From positions 1 to 6,315 of the forward strand of contig CAMPIY010000106.1 of assembly GCA_946886645.1 (NCBI GenBank): DNA of 6,315 nucleotides. The letters are read 5' to 3'. Under the pieces are notes generated by a model. The model saw only the letters and a list, made by a program, of their open reading frames with translations. It was not told the origin of the DNA and did no database searches. The translations under genes were made by a program, and so were the position numbers. This document shows positions 1 through 6,315 of the stretch, in pieces. Each line of letters opens with the position of its first letter. Positions within the stretch are counted from its first letter, which is position 1. The DNA is from an uncultured Sphingomonas sp. GTDB lineage: Bacteria > Pseudomonadota > Alphaproteobacteria > Sphingomonadales > Sphingomonadaceae.

Positions 1-527
1 GAACTCGGGTGGCCGAGCACCGGCGTCTCGTCGATCTTCCAGTCGCCGGTATGGAAGACCTTGCCGAACGGCGTCTCGATCAGCAGGCCGTTCCCTTCCG
101 GGATCGAGTGGGCCAGCGGGACGTAGGTCACCTTGAACGGGGCGACATCGACCGAACCGCCGCGCTCGACGATCCGGAGCGAAACCTGGCCGGTCAGGCC
201 CTCTTCCTCCAGTTTTCCGGCAATCAGGCCGGCAGTGAATGGCGTCGCATAGAGCGGCACCTTCAAATCAGCGGCAAGATAAGGAAGCGCCCCGATGTGA
301 TCTTCATGGCCATGGGTCAGGAAAATCCCGACCAGATCGTCCATCCGCTCCTCGATAAACTCGAGCTCCGGCAGGATGAGGTCGACGCCTGGATAATCCG
401 TGTCGGCGAACGTCAGGCCAAGGTCGGCCATCAGCCATTTGCCGCGGCAGCCGTAGAGATTGACGTTCATGCCAATCTCACCCGACCCGCCAAGCGCGAG
501 GAACAGCAGCTCTTCGTCTGGGGTCAT
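1..527 (-). CDS. rnj: Ribonuclease J, N-terminal part (runs off left edge)
   Basis: Ribonuclease J is a zinc-dependent endonuclease and 5'-3' exonuclease of the metallo-beta-lactamase/beta-CASP family that acts in cytoplasmic RNA processing and decay. The first 175 codons are present and begin [20 protein letters not shown], the usual start of this family. The metal-binding motif [14 protein letters not shown] lies at residues 71-84 (H72, H74, D76, H77). Further likely ligands are H140 (PLAHSIPEG) and D162 (FHTGDWK). The beta-CASP domain and C-terminus of the roughly 550-residue family protein lie outside the window. The ATG at 527 overlaps the coaX stop (ATGA, 4 bases) and has only a weak Shine-Dalgarno of its own, so translation is probably coupled to coaX. 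Family assignment is firm from the motifs. Whether this copy acts as an exonuclease or an endonuclease cannot be told. Confidence 0.95.
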   Translation of the reverse strand, partial: MTPDEELLFLALGGSGEIGMNVNLYGCRGKWLMADLGLTFADTDYPGVDLILPELEFIEERMDDLVGIFLTHGHEDHIGALPYLAADLKVPLYATPFTAGLIAGKLEEEGLTGQVSLRIVERGGSVDVAPFKVTYVPLAHSIPEGNGLLIETPFGKVFHTGDWKIDETPVLGHPS

Positions 528-1300
528 CGGTTCAATCCGGCCGCGAGCAAAGCCAGGCCCTGGATGGTGAGGTCGGGCTCGATCGCGTCGAACGCGTCGG
601 TATGCTTGTCGAACAGCACCGCCAGGCCTCCGGTTGCGATAACCGTCACGGGCCGCCCGATCTCCGTCTTCAACCTAGCCACCAGTCCCTCGATCATCGC
701 GACATATCCCCAGTAAACGCCGATCAGCATCTGCGTTTCCGTGGTTCGGCCGACGACACTGTCGTCCTGCGGTGCGGCGATGCCGATGCGGGGCAGCTTG
801 GCGGCCGCCTGTACCAGCGCGTCGAGGCTGAGGTTGATGCCAGGCGCGATGATCCCGCCCTTGTAGGCGCCGGTGAAATCGACCACGTCGAAGGTCGTCG
901 CCGTGCCGAAGTCGATAACGATCAGGTCGCCTTCATGCTTGGCATGGCCAGCGATGGCGTTGAGCGCGCGGTCGGCGCCGACGCTCTGCGGCTCCTCGAC
1001 ATCGAGCGCGATCGGCCAGACTGCCTCCCCCGCACCGGCGACGAGGGCTTTCACCCCGAAATATTTCTGGCTGAGCACTTCCAGATTGTGGAGCGCGCGC
1101 GGCACGACCGTACCGACGATGACCGATTTGACGTCGCCGCGCCCATAGCCTTCCAGCTCGAGCAGTTGGTGCAGCCAGACGGCATATTCGTCGGCGGTGC
1201 GCCTTGGATCGGTGGCAATGCGCCAACGGGCCTTGATCTCGTCGCCCTCGACCAGCGCGAAGACGACATTGGTGTTTCCGGCATCGATCGCGAGAAGCAT
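524..1300 (-). CDS. coaX: Type III pantothenate kinase
   Basis: This enzyme phosphorylates pantothenate with ATP, the first step of coenzyme A synthesis. Type III enzymes belong to the ASKHA fold, act in the cytoplasm, usually need a monovalent cation and are not feedback-inhibited by CoA. The 258-residue length is normal. Visible motifs are the N-terminal phosphate loop DAGNTN (6-11), GADRALNA (108-115, with D110 the expected catalytic aspartate), DFGTATTFD (130-138), GGIIAPG (148-154) and ATGG (222-225). The ATG at 1300 is preceded by AGGCG with a 6-base gap (1311-1307), so this start is well supported. The gene is followed by rnj with an ATGA overlap. Its start faces a divergent plus-strand gene, and birA, its usual upstream neighbour, lies 1.26 kb away. 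It therefore probably needs its own promoter in the 1301-1385 gap. Confidence 0.96.
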   Translation of the reverse strand: MLLAIDAGNTNVVFALVEGDEIKARWRIATDPRRTADEYAVWLHQLLELEGYGRGDVKSVIVGTVVPRALHNLEVLSQKYFGVKALVAGAGEAVWPIALDVEEPQSVGADRALNAIAGHAKHEGDLIVIDFGTATTFDVVDFTGAYKGGIIAPGINLSLDALVQAAAKLPRIGIAAPQDDSVVGRTTETQMLIGVYWGYVAMIEGLVARLKTEIGRPVTVIATGGLAVLFDKHTDAFDAIEPDLTIQGLALLAAGLNR

Positions 1301-1385
1301 GAGGGACGCCTAGCGGGAAGCGTGCCACTTGGCGAGGGCACTTGAATGCCGGTCCGGGCCTGCTAGCCTTCGACGAGGGGGGCTT
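1301..1385. promoter_or_regulatory. Divergent intergenic region, candidate promoters for coaX-rnj and the membrane protein gene
   Basis: This 85-base gap is the only non-coding DNA upstream of both coaX (minus) and the membrane protein gene (plus). On the plus strand TTGAAT (1342-1347) and TAGCCT (1364-1369), 16 bases apart, form a weak sigma-70-like pair just before the Shine-Dalgarno AGGGGGG (1376-1382) of the gene starting at 1386. I see no convincing -35/-10 pair on the minus strand. There is a direct repeat CACTTG (1326-1331 and 1339-1344, 13 bases from start to start), the first copy of which sits in an interrupted palindrome GCCA-CT-TGGC (1324-1333). GTGCC (1322-1326) and GGCAC (1337-1341) could form a 5-bp stem. 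A promoter role is inferred from position; the individual boxes are weak. Confidence 0.35.
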
Positions 1386-2117
1386 ATGGCCAACGTCTGG
1401 GCGCGCGACCGCGCCAGCTCATTCTATTTCTTTGCGGGTCCGCTCGCACTGCTGGTCATATTGATCGGCTTCAGCACGACCTATTTCCTGCCGGTGGCGA
1501 GCGGCAGTTTTTCCGCACCGTTCTTCGTTCACCTCCACGGCGCTGCCTGCTTGGGCTGGGTGCTGCTCTTGATCGCCCAGGCGTGGATGGTCCGCTCGAC
1601 CAGCACGCCGCGACATCGACGGCTGGGCGTGATTGCCCTGCCCCTCGCGCTGACCATCTGGGCCAGCGGGATGGCAACGGCGGGATGGGCCGCACGGCGG
1701 GACTTCCCGGAACTCGGCATCTCGGCCGCGTCGGGTATCGTCGGTACCGTCACGGGCCTCAGCATTTTCCTGGCGCTCGTCGTCGCGGCCATCATATGCC
1801 GGAAGCGGCCGGACTGGCACAAGCGACTGATCCTGTTGGCTACTGTCGCACTACTCTGGCCGGCATTTTTCCGATGGCGTCACATACTTCCCATTGTCCC
1901 GCGGCCGGAGATCACACTCGCGCTCCTGCTCGCTGATTCACCAATTCTCATTGCAGCAATCCGGGACCAGCTGCGATTCGGCCGAGTGCATCCCGTTTGG
2001 GCGATCTTCGGAACAGGTTTGTTCGTAGAACAATCGATAGAGCTATATTTATTCGACGGCTCTGCGTGGCGGCAGCTCGGCCAATTCTTCTACGACTTGC
2101 TGGCCATGCCTTTGTAA
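1386..2117 (+). CDS. Uncharacterised multi-pass membrane protein
   Basis: I cannot name the function of this 243-residue protein. Hydrophobicity by eye suggests about seven membrane helices, near residues 13-35, 49-69, 79-101, 116-138, 147-166, 175-192 and 202-222. There is no cleavable signal peptide. Histidines lie at or near helix ends (H49, H51, H77, H145, H166, H202). The pattern HLHG...GWVLLLIAQ followed by RHRRLG (76-81) resembles uncharacterised proteobacterial membrane proteins and loosely DUF2306, but I am not sure of that link. The ATG at 1386 is chosen because AGGGGGG (1376-1382) sits just upstream and the hydrophobic protein begins soon after; an in-frame upstream start at 1329 would add 19 unlikely residues. 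The second half uses codons that are rare in GC-rich genomes (four ATA in the gene, plus CTA, TTA, GTA, CAA) and ends in TAA, unlike the polished codon use of the nuo genes. It is probably co-transcribed with the dioxygenase-like gene 52 bases downstream. Confidence 0.8.
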   Translation: MANVWARDRASSFYFFAGPLALLVILIGFSTTYFLPVASGSFSAPFFVHLHGAACLGWVLLLIAQAWMVRSTSTPRHRRLGVIALPLALTIWASGMATAGWAARRDFPELGISAASGIVGTVTGLSIFLALVVAAIICRKRPDWHKRLILLATVALLWPAFFRWRHILPIVPRPEITLALLLADSPILIAAIRDQLRFGRVHPVWAIFGTGLFVEQSIELYLFDGSAWRQLGQFFYDLLAMPL

Positions 2118-2169
2118 TCACCAGCGGGGCCAACTCGACGTTGCGGCGGCCAAGGCCTATGCCGGAATT

Positions 2170-2562
2170 GTGGAAGACAACGCGCCATACCATGCCCATA
2201 TCTATTTCGAGGCGGGCGAGCGCGCGGCTGCCGAAGCGCTGCGCGATGAATTCAAAGACCGCACCGGCCCTGACTCCGATCCGCACATCCTGTTCATCGG
2301 CCGCATGATTGATGGGAGGGCCGGGCCTCACCCTATCCCTCAATATGAGGTGCATTTTCGCGAAAGCTCGTTGGAGCACGTCCTGCACCTGATCGAAAGC
2401 TCCGGCCTCAGGGCGCTGGTGCATCCGCTGACGGACGACGACCTAGCCGATCATACCACCCTCGCCCATTGGGTCGGCGAACCGCTCGACCTCGATCTCG
2501 CGACTCTGGACCCGGCCGGCATGAACCAGGGCGTTCCGCGCTTCGGCATCCGCGACTTCTAG
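2170..2562 (+). CDS. DOPA 4,5-dioxygenase-like family protein
   Basis: This 130-residue cytoplasmic protein resembles the small DOPA 4,5-dioxygenase family (PF08883 type), known from the Amanita pigment enzyme that opens the ring of L-DOPA by extradiol cleavage. Bacterial members are mostly uncharacterised. Family-like segments are YHAHIYFE (7-14), GPHPIPQYEVHF (52-63) and LVHPLTDDDLADHT (83-96) followed by AHWVGEPLDLDL (99-110). H8, H10, H54, H85 and H95 are candidate metal or substrate residues by position, not proven ligands. No ATG is available near the N-terminus; GTG at 2170 is the only sensible start, has a poor Shine-Dalgarno (GGA at 2164-2166) and places the HAH motif near the N-terminus as expected. 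Poor initiation may mean dependence on translation of the preceding gene. The TAG stop shares a CTAG palindrome with the birA stop on the other strand. The natural substrate is unknown; no other aromatic-degradation or pigment gene is visible. Confidence 0.82.
   Translation: MEDNAPYHAHIYFEAGERAAAEALRDEFKDRTGPDSDPHILFIGRMIDGRAGPHPIPQYEVHFRESSLEHVLHLIESSGLRALVHPLTDDDLADHTTLAHWVGEPLDLDLATLDPAGMNQGVPRFGIRDF
2559..2562. other. Shared CTAG stop palindrome at convergent gene ends
   Basis: CTAG supplies the TAG stop of the plus-strand dioxygenase-like gene (2560-2562) and, read on the other strand, the TAG stop of birA (2561-2559). The two genes therefore overlap by four bases tail to tail, leaving no room for a terminator between them. 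Any terminator for either transcript must lie inside the opposing gene or beyond it; I see no hairpin with a T-run near the junction. Confidence 0.9.
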
Positions 2563-3257
2563 CGCAGCGTCACGTCCCCCGCGCGCACGACATCGACGGT
2601 GCCGTCGTCGCGGCGCAGGCGCATGGCGCCGTCCGGTTCGATACCGTCGAAAGTTCCGGAAATCCGTTCGCCGGGACCGGCGTGAACTTCAAGCGGAGTT
2701 CCGACCGAGTGAGCACGGGCAAGCCAAGCCTGGGAAAACGCAGCGGGCTCGGCGTTGCGCCAGGCACCGAGCACGCGGGCGAAGCTGCCAGCCAACAGCG
2801 GTGCGAAGGCTTTGGGATCGAGGTTGGCGAGGGAGGCCAGGGATGCTGTCTTGCGACCCGATATCGATGGCGCTCCGGCAAGATTGACGCCGAAGCCGGC
2901 GACGACCCGATCGCCCGACCGTTCGAGCAAAATGCCGGCCAGCTTGGCATCTCCCAGCATCAGGTCGTTCGGCCATTTCAGCGACAGTGCCGCGTTGGGA
3001 ACGGCCATTTCGACCGCTTCGATCAAGGCCAGCCCTGCCGCGAGGGCCAGCGCCGGCGCTGGCGGATCGGAGGGGCGCAGCTGGATAATGGTCGAGCCGA
3101 AGAAATTGCCTTCGATGGTTTCCCACGCCCGTCCGTGGCGCCCTCGCCCGCTGTCCTGTGCCAGTGCGACGAGCCAGTCACCTTCGATTGCCTGGGTATC
3201 GCCGAGCAGCGCGTGGTTGGTCGACCCGATCCGCTCGACGATCCGGATGCGGCTCAG
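2559..3257 (-). CDS. birA: Biotin--[acetyl-CoA-carboxylase] ligase, CTG start
   Basis: This enzyme activates biotin with ATP to biotinyl-AMP and transfers it to the lysine of biotin carboxyl carrier proteins such as that of acetyl-CoA carboxylase. Read from a CTG codon at 3257 it has 232 residues, the usual size of single-function (group I) ligases. There is no N-terminal DNA-binding domain, so it should not act as the bio repressor. Motifs are GSTN (11-14), the biotinyl-AMP loop GRGRHGRAW (38-46 region), KWPNDLML (94-101), KLAGILLE (105-112) and GFGVNL (121-126), with a small C-terminal domain from about 185. No in-frame ATG, GTG or TTG lies between nuoN and TTG 3026, which is codon 78 and would remove the biotin-binding loop. 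CTG 3257 overlaps the nuoN stop as CTGA and has GGGAAG 6 bases upstream. The gene ends tail-to-tail with the plus-strand dioxygenase-like gene. Confidence 0.92.
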   Translation of the reverse strand: MSRIRIVERIGSTNHALLGDTQAIEGDWLVALAQDSGRGRHGRAWETIEGNFFGSTIIQLRPSDPPAPALALAAGLALIEAVEMAVPNAALSLKWPNDLMLGDAKLAGILLERSGDRVVAGFGVNLAGAPSISGRKTASLASLANLDPKAFAPLLAGSFARVLGAWRNAEPAAFSQAWLARAHSVGTPLEVHAGPGERISGTFDGIEPDGAMRLRRDDGTVDVVRAGDVTLR

Positions 3258-4687
3258 AACAGGCTTCCCGCGGCGTTCTGGGTCAAATGGCCGAGCGGGC
3301 CGATCAGCAAATAGCCGAGCGGCGAAACGGCGATTGCCGCGATGGCGATGAACGCCGTTTCGAAGCCGTTGGTGGCCTTGGCGTAAGGCGCTGCCGGGGC
3401 ATCCATATACATGACCTTGACGATCTTCAGGTAATAATAAGCCCCTACGACCGCGCCGATGATGCCGACCACCGCGAGCGGGTAAAGGCCTTCGGAAACG
3501 GCCGCGCTGAACACCATCAGCTTGGGCCAGAAACCGAACAGAGGCGGGACGCCCGCCAGGCTGAACATGAAGATGGCGAACGCGGCCGCGAGGCCGGGCC
3601 GCGACTGGGACAGGCCGGACAGGCTGTCGATGCTCTCGATCGGCTCGCCCGCCTCATTTTTCATCCGCTGGACGCAGAGGAAGGCACCGAGCGTCATCAC
3701 GACGTAGACGGTCATGTAGAAAAGGACGGACGACGCACCGGCGACTCCGCCAGCGACAAGACCGATCAGCGCGAAGCCGACATTGTTGATCGACGAATAA
3801 GCGAGCAGCCGCTTGATGTTGGTCTGGCCGTAGGCGGCGATGGCACCGAGGAAGATCGAGGCGAGCGCGGCGAAGGTCATGATCTGCCGCCAGCCCTCAA
3901 TGGCCGGGCCAAGCGCGTCGAGCGACAGGCGGACGACCAGCAGGACAGCCGCCACCTTTGGCGCCGAGGCGAAGAAGGCGGTGACCGGGGTCGGTGCGCC
4001 CTCGTAAACGTCGGGGGTCCACATGTGGAACGGGACCGCGGCAATCTTGAAGGCCATGCCGGCAAGCGCGAAGACCAGGCCAAACAGAAGGCCGACCGAC
4101 GTCATACCGTCGCGGGCGAATGCTGCCGCCACGCCTTCGAACTGGGTCGTTCCGGTGAAGCCGTAGAGCAGCGAGATGCCGTACAGCAGGATGCCCGAGG
4201 CAAGGCTGCCGAGGACGAAATATTTAAGACCCGCTTCGGCCGAGCGTTCGTCCGTGCGGCGGTAGGCGGCGAGCACATAGGATGCCAGGCTGTTGAGCTC
4301 CAGGCCGACGTAGAGCGACATGAGGTTGGTCGAGGAGACCATCACCGACATGCCGACGACGCCGAGCAACACCAGCACCGGATATTCGGCGGCATGCTCG
4401 AAATCGCGTTCGAACCAGCCGTGGGCCATGATCACCGCGACTGCCGCGCACAAATAGATCACCAGCTTGCCGAACGCGCCGAACCCGTCGGCGGCAATCA
4501 AACCGCCAAAGAGCGTGCCGGCATTCTGAGGCTCACCGATCAGCGCGACCGAGGCACCGACGAGAAGCAGGACGGCGCCCCAGCTGCACAGGGCGCTGGC
4601 ACGGCGTCCAAGCACGGCCGCGACCATCATCAGCACCAGCGCGCCGATGGTGAGAATGATCTCGGGAAGGATGGCGGCGAAGTTCAT
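3254..4687 (-). CDS. nuoN: NADH-quinone oxidoreductase subunit N
   Basis: NuoN is one of three antiporter-like, proton-translocating subunits of the membrane arm of respiratory complex I. The 477-residue, highly hydrophobic protein has the length and about 14 helices of the family. Key charged residues are where they are expected: E130 in LYVGLELNS, K214 in MAFKIAAVPFHMW, K244 in SAPKVAA and K389 in FGFWPKL. By spacing these match E. coli E133, K217, K247 and K395 (84 and 30 residues apart in both proteins for the first three). The motif WTPDVYEGAPTPV (223-235) is typical of the proton-antiporter family. ATG 4687 is preferred over TTG 4690 because GGAAG (4699-4695) lies 7 bases upstream of it; the nuoM stop overlaps this start as TGATG. 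The birA start overlaps the nuoN stop. Nothing looks broken. Confidence 0.97.
   Translation of the reverse strand: MNFAAILPEIILTIGALVLMMVAAVLGRRASALCSWGAVLLLVGASVALIGEPQNAGTLFGGLIAADGFGAFGKLVIYLCAAVAVIMAHGWFERDFEHAAEYPVLVLLGVVGMSVMVSSTNLMSLYVGLELNSLASYVLAAYRRTDERSAEAGLKYFVLGSLASGILLYGISLLYGFTGTTQFEGVAAAFARDGMTSVGLLFGLVFALAGMAFKIAAVPFHMWTPDVYEGAPTPVTAFFASAPKVAAVLLVVRLSLDALGPAIEGWRQIMTFAALASIFLGAIAAYGQTNIKRLLAYSSINNVGFALIGLVAGGVAGASSVLFYMTVYVVMTLGAFLCVQRMKNEAGEPIESIDSLSGLSQSRPGLAAAFAIFMFSLAGVPPLFGFWPKLMVFSAAVSEGLYPLAVVGIIGAVVGAYYYLKIVKVMYMDAPAAPYAKATNGFETAFIAIAAIAVSPLGYLLIGPLGHLTQNAAGSLF
3264..3269 (-). promoter_or_regulatory. Ribosome binding site supporting the CTG start of birA
   Basis: On the minus strand GGGAAG is followed by six bases (CCTGTT) and then CTGAGC, in which CTG would start birA and TGA ends nuoN. 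The spacing is right for a Shine-Dalgarno. It supports the CTG start over the internal TTG at 3026, which would make a protein lacking its active-site loop. Confidence 0.5.
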
Positions 4688-6213
4688 CAATGGGCTTCCG
4701 TCGAATGGGCTTGGGCAGGCGCAGGCTTGCCGGCGGTCAGATGCGCGTCACCCGGCGGCTTGGCGCGCTCGACCCGCTCCAGTAGACGGCCGACATCGGC
4801 GCGCATCGGACGCAGGAAGCTTTCCGGATAGACGCCCATCCACAGCACGCAGGCCGCGATCGGGGCGAGCAGCCACAGTTCGCGAGCGCTCAAATCCTTC
4901 ATCGCCGCCGCATCGGCGTTGCGTTGCGTGCCGTAGCAGATGCGCCAGTAGAGGTAGAGCATATAGGCCGCGCCCAGGATGATTCCGGTCGTCGCCACGA
5001 TCGCGCCCCAGCTCGACACTTCATAGGTGCCGACCAGGCTGAGGAACTCGCCGACGAATCCGCTGGTGCCGGGCAGACCGACGCTGGCCATGGTGAACAG
5101 CATGAACAGCAGCGCGTACATCGGCATATTGTCGGAAAGGCCGCCGTAGCGAGCGATCTCGCGGGTGTGCAGCCGGTCGTAGATGACGCCGACGCATAGG
5201 AAGAGCGCGCCTGACACCAGGCCGTGGCTGAGCATCACGATCATCGCGCCCTCGATGCCCTGCCGGTTGAAGGCGAACAGGCCGAAGGTGACGAACGCCA
5301 TATGCGCGACCGACGAGTAAGCGATCAGCTTCTTCATGTCGTGCTGGACCAGCGCGATCAGGCTGGTGGCGACGACCGCGACGCCGGACAGGATGAAGAT
5401 CAGCGGAATGAATGCCGCGGATGCTTCGGGGAACATCGGCAGGCTGAAGCGGATGAAGCCGTATCCGCCCATCTTCAGCAGCACGCCGGCCAGGATGACC
5501 GACCCCGCGGTGGGCGCCTGGACGTGCGCGTCGGGAAGCCAGGTATGGACCGGCCACATCGGCATCTTCACCGCGAAGCTGGCGAAGAAGGCGAGCCACA
5601 GCCATTTCTGCACGTCGGCGGGGAAGTCGGTCGCCATCAGCACCGGGATCGACGTCGTTCCGGTGACGCCGATCATGTAGATCATGGCGATCAACATCAG
5701 CACCGAGCCGAAGAAGGTGTAGAGGAAGAATTTGTAGCTGGCCTTGATCCGCTCGGCCCCGCCCCAGATGCCGATGATTAGGTACATCGGGATGAGGCCG
5801 CCTTCGAAGAAGATGTAGAACAGCAGCAGGTCCTGCGCGCAGAACACGCCGATCATCAGCGCCTGCATCAACAGGAAGACGGCCATATATTCCGGCACCC
5901 GCTTTTCGATCGAACGCCAGCTGGCGCCGATGCAGATCGGCATCAGGAACAGGGTCAGCATCATCAGCATCAGCGCGATGCCGTCGATGCCCATCGCCCA
6001 GCCGATCCCGCCGCCGATCTCGTAATATTCGGTGAATTGCCACTGCGGACCGTTCGGGTCGTACGCAGCCCACAGCGCAATACCGAGCGCGAGGCTGATC
6101 AGCGTCGTCAGCAACGCGAGCCACCGCGCACCGTTCGCCGACAGGAACAGCGCAATAATCCCCGCGACGAGCGGGAACAGCACCAGGAAGGAAAGGATCG
6201 GCAATCCGCTCAT
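4687..6213 (-). CDS. nuoM: NADH-quinone oxidoreductase subunit M
   Basis: NuoM is the middle antiporter-like proton-pumping subunit of complex I, placed between NuoN and NuoL in the membrane arm. The 508-residue protein has about 14 membrane helices. Its conserved charges are intact: E137 (FFEGGLIPMY), K216 (FAVKMPMWPVHTWLPDAH), K247 (LLKMGG) and E389 (FVGEFLSL). The spacing K216-K247 (31) and K247-E389 (142) equals that of E. coli K234-K265-E407. The ATG at 6213 overlaps the nuoL stop as ATGA and has GGTGGG 4 bases upstream; a GTG at 6222 would add only three residues and lies within nuoL. The last 40 or so residues after the final helix form a polar, Ala/Pro/His-rich tail (AGKPAPAQAHSTEAH at the end), probably exposed and of no known function. 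The end overlaps nuoN by one base. Confidence 0.97.
   Translation of the reverse strand: MSGLPILSFLVLFPLVAGIIALFLSANGARWLALLTTLISLALGIALWAAYDPNGPQWQFTEYYEIGGGIGWAMGIDGIALMLMMLTLFLMPICIGASWRSIEKRVPEYMAVFLLMQALMIGVFCAQDLLLFYIFFEGGLIPMYLIIGIWGGAERIKASYKFFLYTFFGSVLMLIAMIYMIGVTGTTSIPVLMATDFPADVQKWLWLAFFASFAVKMPMWPVHTWLPDAHVQAPTAGSVILAGVLLKMGGYGFIRFSLPMFPEASAAFIPLIFILSGVAVVATSLIALVQHDMKKLIAYSSVAHMAFVTFGLFAFNRQGIEGAMIVMLSHGLVSGALFLCVGVIYDRLHTREIARYGGLSDNMPMYALLFMLFTMASVGLPGTSGFVGEFLSLVGTYEVSSWGAIVATTGIILGAAYMLYLYWRICYGTQRNADAAAMKDLSARELWLLAPIAACVLWMGVYPESFLRPMRADVGRLLERVERAKPPGDAHLTAGKPAPAQAHSTEAH
4695..4699 (-). promoter_or_regulatory. Ribosome binding site of nuoN inside the end of nuoM
   Basis: GGAAG on the minus strand lies 7 bases before ATG 4687 but only 4 before TTG 4690, which favours the ATG as the nuoN start. 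It lies within the last codons of nuoM, consistent with coupled translation. Confidence 0.5.
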
Positions 6214-6315
6214 CGCACCCACCAGAAGACCCAGGTCGCGGCGCCGATCAGGCCGAGCAGCATGACGAGGGCATAGCTATAGACATATCCCGACTGCAGC
6301 CGCGTCGTGATGCGG
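6210..6315 (-). CDS. nuoL: NADH-quinone oxidoreductase subunit L, C-terminal end
   Basis: Only the last 34 codons and the stop are in the window. The peptide (RITTRLQSGYVYSYALVMLL, then GLIGAATWVFWWVR) is the final transmembrane helix typical of NuoL, the distal proton-pumping subunit of complex I; LQSGYVYSYA is characteristic of that C-terminus. Its TGA overlaps the nuoM ATG (ATGA). The call rests on this short peptide together with its place directly upstream of nuoM, the usual nuo order. Confidence 0.9.
   Translation of the reverse strand, partial: RITTRLQSGYVYSYALVMLLGLIGAATWVFWWVR

Noticed and set aside
9..716. Plus-strand open frame of 235 codons at the left edge
   Set aside because: It is opposite ribonuclease J and coaX, both of which have clear catalytic motifs on the minus strand; the product resembles nothing known to me.
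602..1345. Plus-strand open frame of 247 codons opposite coaX
   Set aside because: Mirror frame of coaX; Arg/Asp/Gly-rich with no domain, and no sensible ribosome site.
1329..1385. Upstream in-frame start at 1329 for the membrane protein gene
   Set aside because: It would add 19 polar residues spanning the likely promoter region; ATG 1386 has a strong Shine-Dalgarno and fits the first helix.
2118..2169. Possible terminator or promoter in the gap between the two plus-strand genes
   Set aside because: Only short GC-rich complementary pieces (such as CAAC...GTTG) and no T-run or promoter boxes; more likely a plain intra-operon spacer.
1948..2424. Minus-strand open frame of 158 codons between coaX and birA
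   Set aside because: It crosses the end of the membrane protein gene and most of the dioxygenase-like gene in antisense. The plus-strand frames show recognisable protein features there and this one does not.
3158..4831. Long plus-strand open frame (557 codons) opposite nuoN and the start of birA
   Set aside because: It lies antisense to well-conserved nuoN and part of birA; its product is a low-complexity mix of Arg, Asp, Glu, Gln and His with no recognisable domain, as expected from the mirror frame of a GC-rich gene.
5021..6124. Second minus-strand frame of 367 codons within nuoM
   Set aside because: It is an out-of-frame reading of nuoM, Arg/His/Asp-rich, whereas the nuoM frame shows membrane helices and all the key charged residues.

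Overview
The window looks like chromosomal DNA from an alphaproteobacterium, most likely of the Sphingomonadales. The DNA is GC-rich and the genes are tightly packed with 4-base start/stop overlaps. The gene order is the nuoL-nuoM-nuoN end of a respiratory complex I operon, followed by birA, coaX and ribonuclease J. This placement is by gene order and protein resemblance recalled from memory, not by a database search.

Layout, read in the main (minus-strand) direction from the right edge: the last 34 codons of nuoL (6315-6210), all of nuoM (6213-4687), all of nuoN (4687-3254) and birA (3257-2559). Then comes a 1.26 kb stretch without minus-strand genes, followed by coaX (1300-524) and the first 175 codons of ribonuclease J (527 to the left edge). 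Every junction inside the minus-strand blocks is an overlap: ATGA at nuoL/nuoM, TGATG at nuoM/nuoN, CTGA at nuoN/birA and ATGA at coaX/rnj. This suggests translational coupling.

The stretch between birA and coaX holds two plus-strand genes: a 243-residue multi-pass membrane protein of unknown function (1386-2117) and a 130-residue protein of the DOPA 4,5-dioxygenase-like family (2170-2562). They are probably co-transcribed. They run against the operon, share a CTAG stop palindrome with birA, and begin divergently from coaX across an 85-base gap that must hold whatever promoters serve both sides. They look like an accessory insertion that separates coaX-rnj from the nuo-birA transcript.

Most of the window is core metabolism: proton-pumping subunits of NADH:quinone oxidoreductase, protein biotinylation, the first step of coenzyme A synthesis, and RNA processing/decay. 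I saw no RNA genes, CRISPR arrays, insertion sequences or clear factor-independent terminators. I found no convincing novel multi-gene system. The points most worth a second look are the inserted two-gene module, the apparent CTG start of birA and the shared-stop convergent junction.
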